From NCBI RefSeq assembly GCF_009674605.1, contig NZ_WKJO01000001.1, positions 1,116,001 to 1,180,000 on the forward strand: 64,000 bases of DNA. The letters run 5' to 3'. This document shows positions 16,874 to 25,606 of the stretch, in pieces; position 1 is the stretch's first letter, and every line of letters starts with the position of its first letter. The stretch comes from Haloferax litoreum (GTDB taxonomy: Archaea; Halobacteriota; Halobacteria; Halobacteriales; Haloferacaceae). Below the pieces are notes generated by a model. It worked only from the letters and a program-made list of their open reading frames with translations. It was not told where the DNA came from and ran no database searches. The translations under genes and the position numbers were made by a program.

Positions 16874-18415
16874 TCAGACCCGAATCGACGGGGGTTTGTC
16901 GTCACCAGTCTCGTTCGTGTCGCCGTCCGTCTCGTTCAGTGTGACCCACGAGGGGCGACTCACGGTGGTCGAATCGAGGTTCCCGTAGGTCCACTCGAAC
17001 TGGACGCGGTAGACGCCGGCATCCGAGACGAGTGCGTAGGTCACTTTCGCCGCCGAGACGAATCCCTCGTCGTCGACGTAGGCGACGAATCGGTAGTCCT
17101 GTACGGGTGCGACGCCGCCTATCGACGGTCGCTGTTCGCCTACGATGCGGTAGTACGTCGTGTTCCCCTCGCGGACCTTCCCGGTCACGTTCGTCGTCCG
17201 CGTCGCGAGGTACTGGCGGACGAGGCCACGGTTCAGTTCTCGTGGTTCGAACTGCACCGGCGGGGACGTGGAGTTGTCCGCGACACGGCGCGTCTGTTCG
17301 CGCCCATCTTCGAGTTCGGTCACGTACCAGTCGTTCCCGTCGTAGTACACGGTCCGCAAGCGGGCCTGATTGCGACCCGCTTCGACGTTCTCGACGATGA
17401 GGTACGTCTCCCCCGAGACGGTCACGTCGGTGTCGTACTGGATGCGACTGGAGTTCGCCCCGACGTCTCGCGGTTGGTAGGTGTCTAACCACAGCGTGTA
17501 GGACCGATTCGAGAGGACCGCGTCGTGTGCGTCGCCGAGTGCGGTCAGGTTCGTGATGCCGGTCGCTGTGACGCCCGGGACGGAGTTCAGGTCGCCGTCG
17601 GCGAGGGGTTCGAGGTCGGCACGAGTGGGTTCACCGTCGAACGGTGCGGTCGCCGCTCGTGGGTCGGCTATCGAAGTTGTCGCGCCGGGTGTCGGCGTCG
17701 GTGTCGATTGCACCGGTTGTTCGTACGGTTCGACTGTCGGTTGTCCGCCAGCGGTCTGAGACGGGCCGGTTGCCGCCCCAGTACCCGATTGCGCCCCCCA
17801 CTCGACCGGCGACGAGACGAGGCCAGCATTCACCGCGCCGCCGCTCAACACGAGTACGAGTACCACGAGTACAGTGACACCACGGGCCGTGGGGCGACTC
17901 GCGTGGGCGACTCGCTGGCTTCCTCGAGCGACCTTCCAGCGCATCCGCGTCCGAAGTGGCGGACGGAGGCCGTCGATGGGGGCACCGAAATACCGGACAG
18001 CGAGGCGGTTCGCGTCCACTCGGCCGAGTCCGTACAGGAGCATCTCGACGAAGGCCACCGAATCGACGTGTCGAGCGCCGTGGGCAGACGAAAGCGTGTT
18101 TCCGAGGCGGTCGCTCCCGAGTGAGACGACCACGTCGATGGATGGTCGCCCATCGAGGCCGGCTGCTCCGCGGTCACCACCGAGTCTCGCAGAGATGCCC
18201 CTCATCGAACGTCCCACGTCCCACCACCGACCACAGACCGGGAGGATGACCTGTGTACGGCCACCTTTCGTCGCGGAGACGACCGTTCCGTCGGTGTCCG
18301 TCTCGAACCCGCGAGCGCTCCACACCTCGGCGACGAACGCGAGACACGCCTGTGAATCGAGGCGTGCGAAGTGCGATGAGAGTATCGCCTGCTGGCGTGC
18401 CCGGCCGCCGGTCAT
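16874..18415 (-). CDS. Membrane protein: cytoplasmic nuclease-fold-like domain, one TM segment, exported domain
   Basis: This is a 513-residue protein I cannot assign to a named family. Residues 1-160 look cytoplasmic: CLAFVAEVWSARGFETDTDG...VVSATKGGRTQVILP...SIDVVVSLG resembles the core of Mrr-type restriction-endonuclease-fold domains, but a complete catalytic set is not visible. One membrane segment (VTVLVVLVLVLSGGAVNAG, about 180-198) follows. A Pro/Thr/Ser-rich linker (200-270) leads to a beta-rich C-terminal domain (280-500; GETYLIVENVEAGRNQARLRT, GNTTYYRIVGE) like those of haloarchaeal surface lipoproteins. Topology would be N-in, C-out. It stands alone between the FKBP gene and the CcdA cluster. 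Confidence 0.6.
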   Translation of the reverse strand: MTGGRARQQAILSSHFARLDSQACLAFVAEVWSARGFETDTDGTVVSATKGGRTQVILPVCGRWWDVGRSMRGISARLGGDRGAAGLDGRPSIDVVVSLGSDRLGNTLSSAHGARHVDSVAFVEMLLYGLGRVDANRLAVRYFGAPIDGLRPPLRTRMRWKVARGSQRVAHASRPTARGVTVLVVLVLVLSGGAVNAGLVSSPVEWGAQSGTGAATGPSQTAGGQPTVEPYEQPVQSTPTPTPGATTSIADPRAATAPFDGEPTRADLEPLADGDLNSVPGVTATGITNLTALGDAHDAVLSNRSYTLWLDTYQPRDVGANSSRIQYDTDVTVSGETYLIVENVEAGRNQARLRTVYYDGNDWYVTELEDGREQTRRVADNSTSPPVQFEPRELNRGLVRQYLATRTTNVTGKVREGNTTYYRIVGEQRPSIGGVAPVQDYRFVAYVDDEGFVSAAKVTYALVSDAGVYRVQFEWTYGNLDSTTVSRPSWVTLNETDGDTNETGDDKPPSIRV

Positions 18416-18508
18416 GAGTCTCTGGGTGTCCCCATGGACCGAACCGAAATAGGCGCTTCTGCGCGCGAAATGACCTGTTCGACGCGCATCTGGTCGGCCG
18501 CTACCGGG

Positions 18509-19234
18509 TCATTCGAGCGTCGCATCGAAGATGGCTTCGACCTGACTCGCGACGCCGAGGACGTCGAAGACGACGACGAGGTAGTAGACGCTGACGACGA
18601 GCATGACGGCCCCCGTGACGCGATTGATGCTCGTGGTGTGGCGCGCGAACCAGCGCGTGACCTGTCTGCTGTACCGTTCCGAGACGAGTGCGAAGGCGAG
18701 CAACGGCGCACCGATACCGAGGCCGAACGCCAAGAACCCCAGTAGACTCTCTGCCGCCGTGTCGAACAGGACGGGAACGCGGGCGAAAAAGAGGGCGATG
18801 AATCCCGGGTTGCACGGCAAGACGATAGCGCCGAAGAAGAACCCGTAGGAGAACGCCGAGAGTGCGGGGTGTCGAGTCTCCGGTGGTTCGAGCGTCGGGA
18901 TGCGAGCGAACACCTTCGCGTCCGCGAGGAGTGCGAGACTCACCACGAACAGAACGCCGAACGCGAGTGGCGAGACGATTTCGACGACGGCGGTGAGCGA
19001 GATTTCGAGGAGGAGCGAGAAGACGACGCCCACGACGAGCATGAACGAGACGGCACCGACCGTGACCAACGCGCCGAGGGCGGCGATTGGGAGGCCACCG
19101 TCACCATCGCCGTGCGAACTCTGTCGGGCGAGATACGCGAGAAAACCGGGATACAGCGGCAGGGCACACGCTGCGGTCAGCGGCGTCCCGACGCCGAGAA
19201 CGAAGAGTTCGAACAGGCGTGGCGCGAGGTCCAT
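18509..19234 (-). CDS. CcdA-type membrane thiol-disulfide transporter
   Basis: This is an integral membrane protein, 241 residues with about six hydrophobic segments, of the CcdA/DsbD transmembrane-domain (LysE-like) superfamily. CcdA carries reducing equivalents from cytoplasmic thioredoxin across the membrane. The two conserved cysteines appear as AACALPLYPGF near residue 19 and VLPCNPGFIALFFARVP near 141. The ATG at 19234 shares one base with the stop of the thioredoxin-like lipoprotein gene, so the two are translationally coupled. The lipoprotein is the obvious electron acceptor. An in-frame ATG two codons further upstream is less likely. Confidence 0.85.
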   Translation of the reverse strand: MDLAPRLFELFVLGVGTPLTAACALPLYPGFLAYLARQSSHGDGDGGLPIAALGALVTVGAVSFMLVVGVVFSLLLEISLTAVVEIVSPLAFGVLFVVSLALLADAKVFARIPTLEPPETRHPALSAFSYGFFFGAIVLPCNPGFIALFFARVPVLFDTAAESLLGFLAFGLGIGAPLLAFALVSERYSRQVTRWFARHTTSINRVTGAVMLVVSVYYLVVVFDVLGVASQVEAIFDATLE

Positions 19235-19827
19235 CAACACTCGGCGACTCGTTCGCGGAGGTAGTCGGTGGATTTGAACCCGTCTTTGATTCGCGTCGCC
19301 GTGCCGTCGGGGCAGACGCGGAGCATCGGGACAGTCGGCGCACTGGCCATCGACGACCCGAACTCGTCGGTGAGGCTCTTGGTCACCGACTCCGGCGAGA
19401 GTGCGTACCGCCAGTCGAACCCGTGGCGTTCGGCGTGTTCGCGAACCTTCTCCGCGTCTTCGTTCGGGTCGATGTCGAGGGCGACGGTGACGACGTCGTC
19501 ACCCACGGCGTCGTGGAAATTTATCATCTCCTTTTGTTGACGCAGGCAGTTCGAACACCACACTGCGAACGTCTCGACGAAGACGGGTCTGTCTACGAGT
19601 TCCTCGATGGTGAACACCTCTCCCGACCGAACGTCGGTGAGTTCTGTCGTGTACCAGAGGCGGTCGCCGCCCGATTCGTCGGTTCCTTCTGTACCGGCAC
19701 CGCCGCTACCCATCTCACCACCTGTTCCACCGCCGCCCATCTGTCCGCCTCCGAGACACCCCGCGAGGCCGACACTGCCCGCACCGGCGAGACGGAGGAA
19801 CCCTCGCCGAGTCTGTCTATTAGTCAT
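19234..19827 (-). CDS. Thioredoxin-like (TlpA/ResA-type) lipoprotein
   Basis: This is an exported thiol-disulfide protein, 197 residues from ATG 19827. It has a twin-arginine motif at residues 7-8 and a lipobox ending GLAGC at Cys24, followed by a Gly/Ser-rich linker of about 30 residues. The thioredoxin fold starts with TELTDVRSGEVFTIEELVDRP, and the active site is WCSNC (Cys91, Cys94) in place of WCPPC. The cis-Pro region follows at SAPTVPMLRV near 170. It is coupled to the CcdA-like gene, so it is probably kept reduced by it. Upstream in-frame starts are rejected because they would place the Tat motif 36 residues further in. Confidence 0.88.
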   Translation of the reverse strand: MTNRQTRRGFLRLAGAGSVGLAGCLGGGQMGGGGTGGEMGSGGAGTEGTDESGGDRLWYTTELTDVRSGEVFTIEELVDRPVFVETFAVWCSNCLRQQKEMINFHDAVGDDVVTVALDIDPNEDAEKVREHAERHGFDWRYALSPESVTKSLTDEFGSSMASAPTVPMLRVCPDGTATRIKDGFKSTDYLRERVAEC

Positions 19828-19927
19828 GTCGTTGTAAGGAATCCATCGAAGCTTAACTGGGCCGCGGTTGGGCGATGCCTCGCACAACCGGCCGATGGAC
19901 GGGAATCTGCGACCTCTCGCTGTGTGC

Positions 19928-20608
19928 TCAGTCACTCGGGCGGACGCGCCGTGCCTGCTGTGACGGCAACCTGAGTTCGTCCAGTCCGGGGAGATGTTCG
20001 ATGTTGTAGACGACTTTGACTTCGTCCGTCGTCGGTACGCTGATACACGAGAGTCTGATACCGAAGTCCATCATCTCCGACGAGAGGATGTGGTTCGCCG
20101 GCATCTCCATGTCACCTTCGACGACGGCGACGGCGCAGTTCGCACAGGCACCGCCACGGCACGCGTACGGCCAGTTGTGTCCGTCTGCTTCGGCGGCCTT
20201 CAGGAGACACGTTCGCGGTTCGACCACGACTGTTCCGTACGACTCGGCGTCGAGTCCGGCGGCGGCCGCCTTCTCGAAGAGGTCCTCGTCGGTGAGTTCC
20301 CACGAGTGTTCGTCGAGCACGTCGTAGTCGAGATATTCGACGCGGGTTCCATCTGGTTCTGCGTCCGACTCGGCGTCGTCCTCACCCGCGTCGCCCGGCC
20401 GGTCACTCTCGTCGGCGCGTGCGATATCTCTCTCACCGAGTGAGTATCCTGTCCGTATCTCTTCGTACGCCGCCCGGACTCGTTGGAACTCGTCTGCAGA
20501 CCCGCCGTGGTCGGGGTGCGCTTCTTTCACCCGTTGGCGATACGCTTCGATAACGTCCGCTTCGTCTGCATCCGGGGTGATATGGAGGATGTCGAACGGG
20601 GTGTCCAC
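19928..20608 (-). CDS. DnaJ-domain / plant-type [2Fe-2S] ferredoxin fusion protein
   Basis: This is a 226-residue cytoplasmic fusion. Residues 2-55 form a J domain (FDILHITPDADEADVIEAYR) with the HPD tripeptide at 31-33 that stimulates Hsp70. An acidic linker of about 40 residues follows. The C-terminus (105-210) is a [2Fe-2S] ferredoxin with ligands Cys150, Cys155, Cys158 (CRGGACANC) and Cys188 (RLSCIS). The start GTG 20608 places the J domain at the N-terminus. J-domain/ferredoxin fusions are known in haloarchaea but their role is not. It lies next to the CcdA/thioredoxin pair on the same strand, suggesting a redox or iron-sulfur maturation theme. Confidence 0.87.
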   Translation of the reverse strand: MDTPFDILHITPDADEADVIEAYRQRVKEAHPDHGGSADEFQRVRAAYEEIRTGYSLGERDIARADESDRPGDAGEDDAESDAEPDGTRVEYLDYDVLDEHSWELTDEDLFEKAAAAGLDAESYGTVVVEPRTCLLKAAEADGHNWPYACRGGACANCAVAVVEGDMEMPANHILSSEMMDFGIRLSCISVPTTDEVKVVYNIEHLPGLDELRLPSQQARRVRPSD

Positions 20609-20694
20609 ACTCGGGCTAGTAGGAATTCGAGAGCATAAATCCACGGCCACCGGTGGTCTCCGTGGGGATTTCTCGGTCGGCGCGTACTGGAAAC

Positions 20695-21750
20695 TTAGAC
20701 GCTCGACGCTCGGCCGCCCGCCCCCGGCATCTCTTCGTCGATGCCGGTGTCGTCCAGGTCGCCGCGGTGGACTGCCGTCCGAAGGCCAACCTCCGCGATG
20801 TTAGTGGCGTGTTCGGCCGTGCGGCGGAGTGCGTGGAGGGCGTGGACGTATCGATAGTCCCCACCGTGTTCTTCGACCACCCGTCGTTCGAGCGAGTCGA
20901 GTCGGTCACAGACTCGGTCTCTCACGTGGAGCACCTCTCGTGCAGTGTCGGCACTCGCGCCGTCGAAGACGATATCGACCGCCGACTCGACAGCGTCGTG
21001 CGTCTCTTCTGCGATGTCCGCAACCTCGTCGCGAACCGGTTCTGGAACGGGGTCGTCTACCGTCGCCGCAATCTCGCCGATGCGTTCGGCGTGGTCTGCG
21101 ATGCGTTCTAACTCTCTGGCAGTCTCGTGGAGGTGGAGCAACTCTTCTCGTGTCTCGCCGAGGGCGTCGATTTCGTCGAGGCGTTCGATGCCACGGCCAT
21201 AGTGTCGTTCGACCATCGCGTACAGTCTGTCTGCTCTGTCGTCGCGGCCCATCATCTCTCCCGGTGACCTGCCGTCGACGAGTGCAGCAGTCGCATCGCG
21301 GTGCATAGACAACGAGACGAATCGCAGTTGCCGAACCGACTGGCGAATCGAGACTTCGTTCGCGTCGAGGACGTTCCGAACGACAATCTGCGTGTCCGAC
21401 GCTTCGGTGATTGTCACACCGACCAGATTCCGGACGACCCGTCGTGCGGTCTGTCGCTGGTCCGGCGTCGCTCCGCCGTCGAACTCGAGGGCCACCTCTC
21501 TCGGCCCGGCAGCGTACGCCGCCCGGAGAACCTGTTCGAGGTGGCCGGGGTCGGCGTCCGCCGGTCGAAGCGTCACCCGTTCTATCGGGTCACTGCCGCC
21601 CTCCGGCGGTTGGATGACGAGGACACCGTCGATGTGTGTGTGCAGGTCGACGACCGTTCCAGTGGTTATCCCTTCCGCGTTCGCCCAATCTTTGGGGAGT
21701 GAAACTGTGAACGTCCCGTTACTGACCTGCTGGATTTTCCGTGTGTCCAT
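20695..21750 (-). CDS. phoU: PhoU-family phosphate regulator with AbrB-type DNA-binding domain
   Basis: This is a 351-residue protein. Residues 1-50 (TRKIQQVSNGTFTVSLPKDWANAEGI) form a swapped-hairpin AbrB/SpoVT-type domain. The rest holds two PhoU three-helix repeats (about 120-215 and 225-320), rich in the acidic E/D-rich helices that bind metal clusters, for example LERIADHAERIGEIAA and ALRRTAEHATNIAE, the PhoU signature. PhoU proteins restrain the Pst transporter when phosphate is plentiful; the AbrB domain suggests this archaeal form also binds DNA. It is the last gene of the pst cluster, 114 bases after pstB. Confidence 0.88.
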   Translation of the reverse strand: MDTRKIQQVSNGTFTVSLPKDWANAEGITTGTVVDLHTHIDGVLVIQPPEGGSDPIERVTLRPADADPGHLEQVLRAAYAAGPREVALEFDGGATPDQRQTARRVVRNLVGVTITEASDTQIVVRNVLDANEVSIRQSVRQLRFVSLSMHRDATAALVDGRSPGEMMGRDDRADRLYAMVERHYGRGIERLDEIDALGETREELLHLHETARELERIADHAERIGEIAATVDDPVPEPVRDEVADIAEETHDAVESAVDIVFDGASADTAREVLHVRDRVCDRLDSLERRVVEEHGGDYRYVHALHALRRTAEHATNIAEVGLRTAVHRGDLDDTGIDEEMPGAGGRASSV

Positions 21751-21864
21751 GTGTTTGGTTGTGTCTGTGGTCGTGTCGGCGGTGTGCGGGGTATTGCCAC
21801 CGACGTGTCGTCTGCCGTCCGTTGCACCCTGGGGTTCAGCCGGATACTCGACGGTCGCCCCCGG

Positions 21865-22779
21865 TTACCCGAACTTGCCGCTTATGTAGTCTTCGACGCG
21901 CTGACTCTCCGGGTCTTCGAATATCTGGTCTGTGTCACCGTACTCGACGAGTTCGCCACCCGTCAGGAACACGGCGGTCTGGTCGGAGATGCGGGCCGCC
22001 TGCTGCATGTTGTGGGTGACGATGACGACGGTGTAGTCCTCGGAGAGTTCGTGGACGAGGTCCTCGATTTTCGACGTCGCAATCGGGTCGAGTGCCGATG
22101 CCGGTTCGTCCATCAGGATGACTTCGGGGTCCGTCGCCAGCGCACGGGCGATACAGAGACGCTGTTGTTGCCCGCCGGAGAGGCCCAGTGCGTTGTCGTC
22201 GAGACGGTCTTCGACTTCGTCCCAGAGGGCGGCCTGACTGAGCGACCGTTCGACCAACTCGTCGACTTCCTCCTCGTCACTGCGACCCAGCAGGCTCGAG
22301 AGGAACCCTGTCTCGAGGTCTCCGTGCTTTCGGGGGCCATACGAGATGTTGTCGCGGATGGACTTCGGGAACGGATTCGGCGACTGGAACACCATCCCGA
22401 CGCGTTTACGGAGTTCGACGAGGTTGACGCCGTCCTGGTATATCTCTTCGCCGTCGAGTTCGACGGACCCGTCGATGCGCGCGGCGCTGATGCGGTCGTT
22501 CATCCGGTTGAGACACCGGAGGAACGTCGACTTCCCACACCCGGACGGACCGATGAGGGCGGTGACACTGTTTTCGGGAATCTCCATCGAGACGCCCTTC
22601 AGTGCGTGGTCGTCGCCGTAGTACACGTCGAGGTCCTCGACGCTGAACTTGGCTTGTCCCTCGAACTCGTAGTCGGTCCACTCGTCTTGGGTCCGCTCTC
22701 GTGTCTCACCAGCCGTGACTTCGAGTGGCTGGTCGGTACGCTTCGTCTCGTCTTCTGTCGTCTGTGAGGTCTTACTCAT
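21865..22779 (-). CDS. pstB: Phosphate ABC transporter ATPase PstB
   Basis: This 304-residue ATPase drives high-affinity phosphate import. Walker A is GPSGCGKST (77-85), followed by the PstB-specific [10 protein letters not shown]. The signature is [15 protein letters not shown] near 197, Walker [14 protein letters not shown] near 219, and the switch histidine is in [16 protein letters not shown] near 248. The C-terminal [16 protein letters not shown] is also PstB-specific. An acidic N-terminal extension of about 45 residues precedes the ABC domain, as in other haloarchaeal PstB. It follows pstA by 6 bases. Confidence 0.95.
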   Translation of the reverse strand: MSKTSQTTEDETKRTDQPLEVTAGETRERTQDEWTDYEFEGQAKFSVEDLDVYYGDDHALKGVSMEIPENSVTALIGPSGCGKSTFLRCLNRMNDRISAARIDGSVELDGEEIYQDGVNLVELRKRVGMVFQSPNPFPKSIRDNISYGPRKHGDLETGFLSSLLGRSDEEEVDELVERSLSQAALWDEVEDRLDDNALGLSGGQQQRLCIARALATDPEVILMDEPASALDPIATSKIEDLVHELSEDYTVVIVTHNMQQAARISDQTAVFLTGGELVEYGDTDQIFEDPESQRVEDYISGKFG

Positions 22780-22785
22780 GGATGT

Positions 22786-24408
22786 TCACTCGTGCTGCAG
22801 TTTCCGCCGGAAGTAGTACCGGGTGGCAATACCGACTGCGTAGAAGCTCAGAACGACGACGAGCAAGATGAGGGCCGTCGCCCACCGGAACTGCTCGATG
22901 TCCGCGATGTTCGACGACTGCCCGACGCCTGCGGTGATGAGCGAGTAGAGTTGATACGGGAGGGCCGACGTCGCCTGGAGGAGTTCGGGATTCGAGACGA
23001 ACGGCGGCGAGGACGTGAAGCTGAATCCGCCGATGACGTCCACCGTCTGACTGCCTGGGGGTGCGACGCTCCCGGACATCGTCAGCAGGATGGGTGCCGT
23101 CTCACCGGCGATACGGCCGACACCGAGGATGATCCCCGTGACGATTCCGGGGAGCGATGCGGGGAGGACCACACTTCGAATCGTCTGCCACTTCGTGACG
23201 CCGAGTGCTGCACTCGCGTCGCGGTACTCGTCAGGCACTGACAGCATCGCCTCACGACTGGTGATGACGACCAGCGGAAGGAGCATGAACCCGAGCGTGA
23301 GCATGCCTGCGAGGAGCGACTTCCCGTTTCCGAGACGCGGAACGAGGAACGCCAGTCCGAACAGGCCGAAGACGATACTCGGGGTACTCCAGAGACCGTT
23401 CGTGGCGATTTCGACGACCTGCGTGAAGCGCCCACGGTCGGCGTACTCGGTGATGAACACTGCCGCGCCGACACCGAGCGGAACGGCGAAGATGACGGCG
23501 CCGATGACGAGCCAGATGGTCCCCACGATAGCCGGGAGGACACCGTTGACGTCGTTGAGAAGTGCGACACCGTTCATCACGAAGGGCCACGCGAACGGCC
23601 ACGCGAAGGTGAAGCCGAAGAGCGTCGTCTCCGGTCCGGAACCGAGGCCGAAGGTGAGGCCGTTGAACAGGCCCGGAAGACCCTTGAACACGGTGAACGC
23701 GACGAGGAGGAACAACACGGCGATGATGGAGAGCGCGTTCAGGTAGACGAGGAGGTACGCGCCGACGTGTCGGCCGCGTGCCCCGAAGCCACCGTACGCT
23801 TTCGCGGACGCCCAACTGACGAGGAGCGAACTGAACGCCGTTATCACCGGAATCGAGAACTCGGCGTTGAACGATGCCTGCTGTTCCCACCCGAGGTCCC
23901 ACACCCACGACGGGCCGATAACGCCCGTGAGGAAGACCACGCCGACGAACACTGCAAAGACGCCGACGGGGAGCGTCGACCCGACGTCTTCGCGCGGGAG
24001 TGCGGTCCCGGCGAACGCGAGGCCACCGGTCACGAACGCGACAGCGACCCACCCGACGGTGCCGAGTCCGAAGGTCTGAGAGGCGACGAGTCCGCCAACG
24101 GCGAACCAGATGCACGAGAAGGCAATCGACGCGACCAACCCTGCGGACGGTCGGGGGTCCGTCGCGACGTAGCCGAACCGCGACCCGAGACCGAATCCGA
24201 CCACACTGAGGCCCAACAGGGCCAACAGCGCACCGAGCAGTGCGACCATCGGGACACCCGCGATAGGGTCGGTAATGCTCAGGAGTTCGAACATCGAACC
24301 GAGCGAGAGGCCGAACAGGACTGCGGCGATGCCGACGACACCTGCGGCGACTGCCTCGGTCCCGGACGTGTCTTCACTGACGAGTGAGGACTCGACTGCG
24401 CCCGCCAT
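22786..24408 (-). CDS. pstA: Phosphate ABC transporter permease PstA, N-terminally extended
   Basis: This is a membrane permease of 540 residues; ordinary PstA has about 290. The C-terminal 290 residues are the conserved transport domain, with GAAVFITEYADRGRFTQVVE near 320 and the ATPase-contact EAA loop EYRDASAALGVTKWQTIRSVV near 400. The N-terminal 200 residues hold about five additional hydrophobic segments (for example GVVGIAAVLFGLSLGSMFELL and VPMVALLGALLALLGLSVVG) with no function I can name. Such extensions occur in other haloarchaeal PstA. Its ATG shares one base with the pstC stop (TAATG), so the two are coupled. Confidence 0.92.
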   Translation of the reverse strand: MAGAVESSLVSEDTSGTEAVAAGVVGIAAVLFGLSLGSMFELLSITDPIAGVPMVALLGALLALLGLSVVGFGLGSRFGYVATDPRPSAGLVASIAFSCIWFAVGGLVASQTFGLGTVGWVAVAFVTGGLAFAGTALPREDVGSTLPVGVFAVFVGVVFLTGVIGPSWVWDLGWEQQASFNAEFSIPVITAFSSLLVSWASAKAYGGFGARGRHVGAYLLVYLNALSIIAVLFLLVAFTVFKGLPGLFNGLTFGLGSGPETTLFGFTFAWPFAWPFVMNGVALLNDVNGVLPAIVGTIWLVIGAVIFAVPLGVGAAVFITEYADRGRFTQVVEIATNGLWSTPSIVFGLFGLAFLVPRLGNGKSLLAGMLTLGFMLLPLVVITSREAMLSVPDEYRDASAALGVTKWQTIRSVVLPASLPGIVTGIILGVGRIAGETAPILLTMSGSVAPPGSQTVDVIGGFSFTSSPPFVSNPELLQATSALPYQLYSLITAGVGQSSNIADIEQFRWATALILLVVVLSFYAVGIATRYYFRRKLQHE

Positions 24409-25541
24409 TATTCGGCACCCCCAAGCTTCTGCTGCATGCGCGCTTCGATGTACTGCGAGCCGATGCTGAGGAACAGCACCGTGATGAACAGGATGACGCC
24501 CGCGACGAACAGCGCGGACATCTGCAGACCGTCGGCGTCACCGTAGTTCGCGGCGATGAGCGAGGTCAGCGTGTCGTTCCCGTAGAACACGTTGTACAGC
24601 GGTTTGGTGAGCCCCGGACTGCCTCGGAGCATCACCGTCGCGGCCATCGTCTCACCGATGGCGCGCCCGACGCCGAGCAAGACGGCCGCCGACACGCCGG
24701 AGAACGCCGCCGGCAGCGTGATGGAGGTCATCGTCTGCCAATCGGTCGTCCCGAGCGCGAGCGACCCGCTCTTCATCGATTCGGGGACGCTGTTGAGCGC
24801 GTCTTCTGCGACCGAAACCACGGTCGGAAGCGCCATCAGGCCGACGACGACACCGACGAACAGGTACGTCCCCTGCCCGACGATGTCGAACTGGTCGGAG
24901 GCCCACGGGCTGAGGATGGTAAAGCCGATGAACCCGTAGACGATGGAGGGAATTCCGGCCAGAATCTCGACGCCGGGTTTGACGAGTTCGCGGACTGTCC
25001 GCGGTGCGATTTCGCTGAGGAACAGTGCGGCAGCGACCCCGAGCGGTGCGGCCACGGCCGTCGCGATAATCGTCACGAGGACCGTCCCGTGAATCATCGG
25101 GACCATCGAGTACCGAAGCGGCGGCGTCACCGGACTCCACCGCGCTTCGATGAAGAGGCGGAGCCCTGGGAGTGGAATCCCGAAGACGGTCACCGTGGCG
25201 TATTCGACTGTCGGCCACGCCTCGACGAAGATGAACACGAGGATGAGCCCGAGTATCAGGATGGTCGAGATGGTGGTCGTCAGTGTCAACACGCGTGCGG
25301 TCAGTTCTTGATGCCGGAACCAGCCGTACCCGGACGCGACGAGGAACACCACGAACGGGATGGCTGTCAGCGACGAGACGGTCAAGAAGCCGACGAACGC
25401 GGCGAGGAGTGCGACTGCCGCGACAGTGACCGTGACGAGCGCTTCCGGTTCAGTCTCGTCGACGAAGTCACGGCCCCGCTGAACCTCCCGCCGTGCCGCA
25501 GCTCGAAGGCCGCCGCCGTCGTTGTCTGAAAGAGTGGTCAT
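24408..25541 (-). CDS. pstC: Phosphate ABC transporter permease PstC
   Basis: This is the partner permease, 377 residues, about 60 longer than bacterial PstC because of an N-terminal extension with two or three extra hydrophobic segments. The transport domain includes APLGVAAALFLSEIAPRTVR near 165 and the EAA loop PESMKSGSLALGTTDWQTMTSI near 258. The ATPase-contact region is followed by VGRAIGETMAATVMLRG, a PstC signature. It follows pstS by about 65 bases and is coupled to pstA, within the pstSCAB operon. Confidence 0.93.
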   Translation of the reverse strand: MTTLSDNDGGGLRAAARREVQRGRDFVDETEPEALVTVTVAAVALLAAFVGFLTVSSLTAIPFVVFLVASGYGWFRHQELTARVLTLTTTISTILILGLILVFIFVEAWPTVEYATVTVFGIPLPGLRLFIEARWSPVTPPLRYSMVPMIHGTVLVTIIATAVAAPLGVAAALFLSEIAPRTVRELVKPGVEILAGIPSIVYGFIGFTILSPWASDQFDIVGQGTYLFVGVVVGLMALPTVVSVAEDALNSVPESMKSGSLALGTTDWQTMTSITLPAAFSGVSAAVLLGVGRAIGETMAATVMLRGSPGLTKPLYNVFYGNDTLTSLIAANYGDADGLQMSALFVAGVILFITVLFLSIGSQYIEARMQQKLGGAE

Positions 25542-25606
25542 GGTTGGTACGTATGAGTGTGAAAGAAACGGAGTTTCAGGCTTGATACAGCGTTACGTGA
25601 CGCGTC

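Noticed and set aside
19268-19285. TGGATTTGAACCCGTC looks like the T arm of a tRNA on the minus strand
   Set aside because: It lies inside the coding region of the thioredoxin-like lipoprotein and lacks a matching acceptor arm, anticodon stem or D arm nearby.
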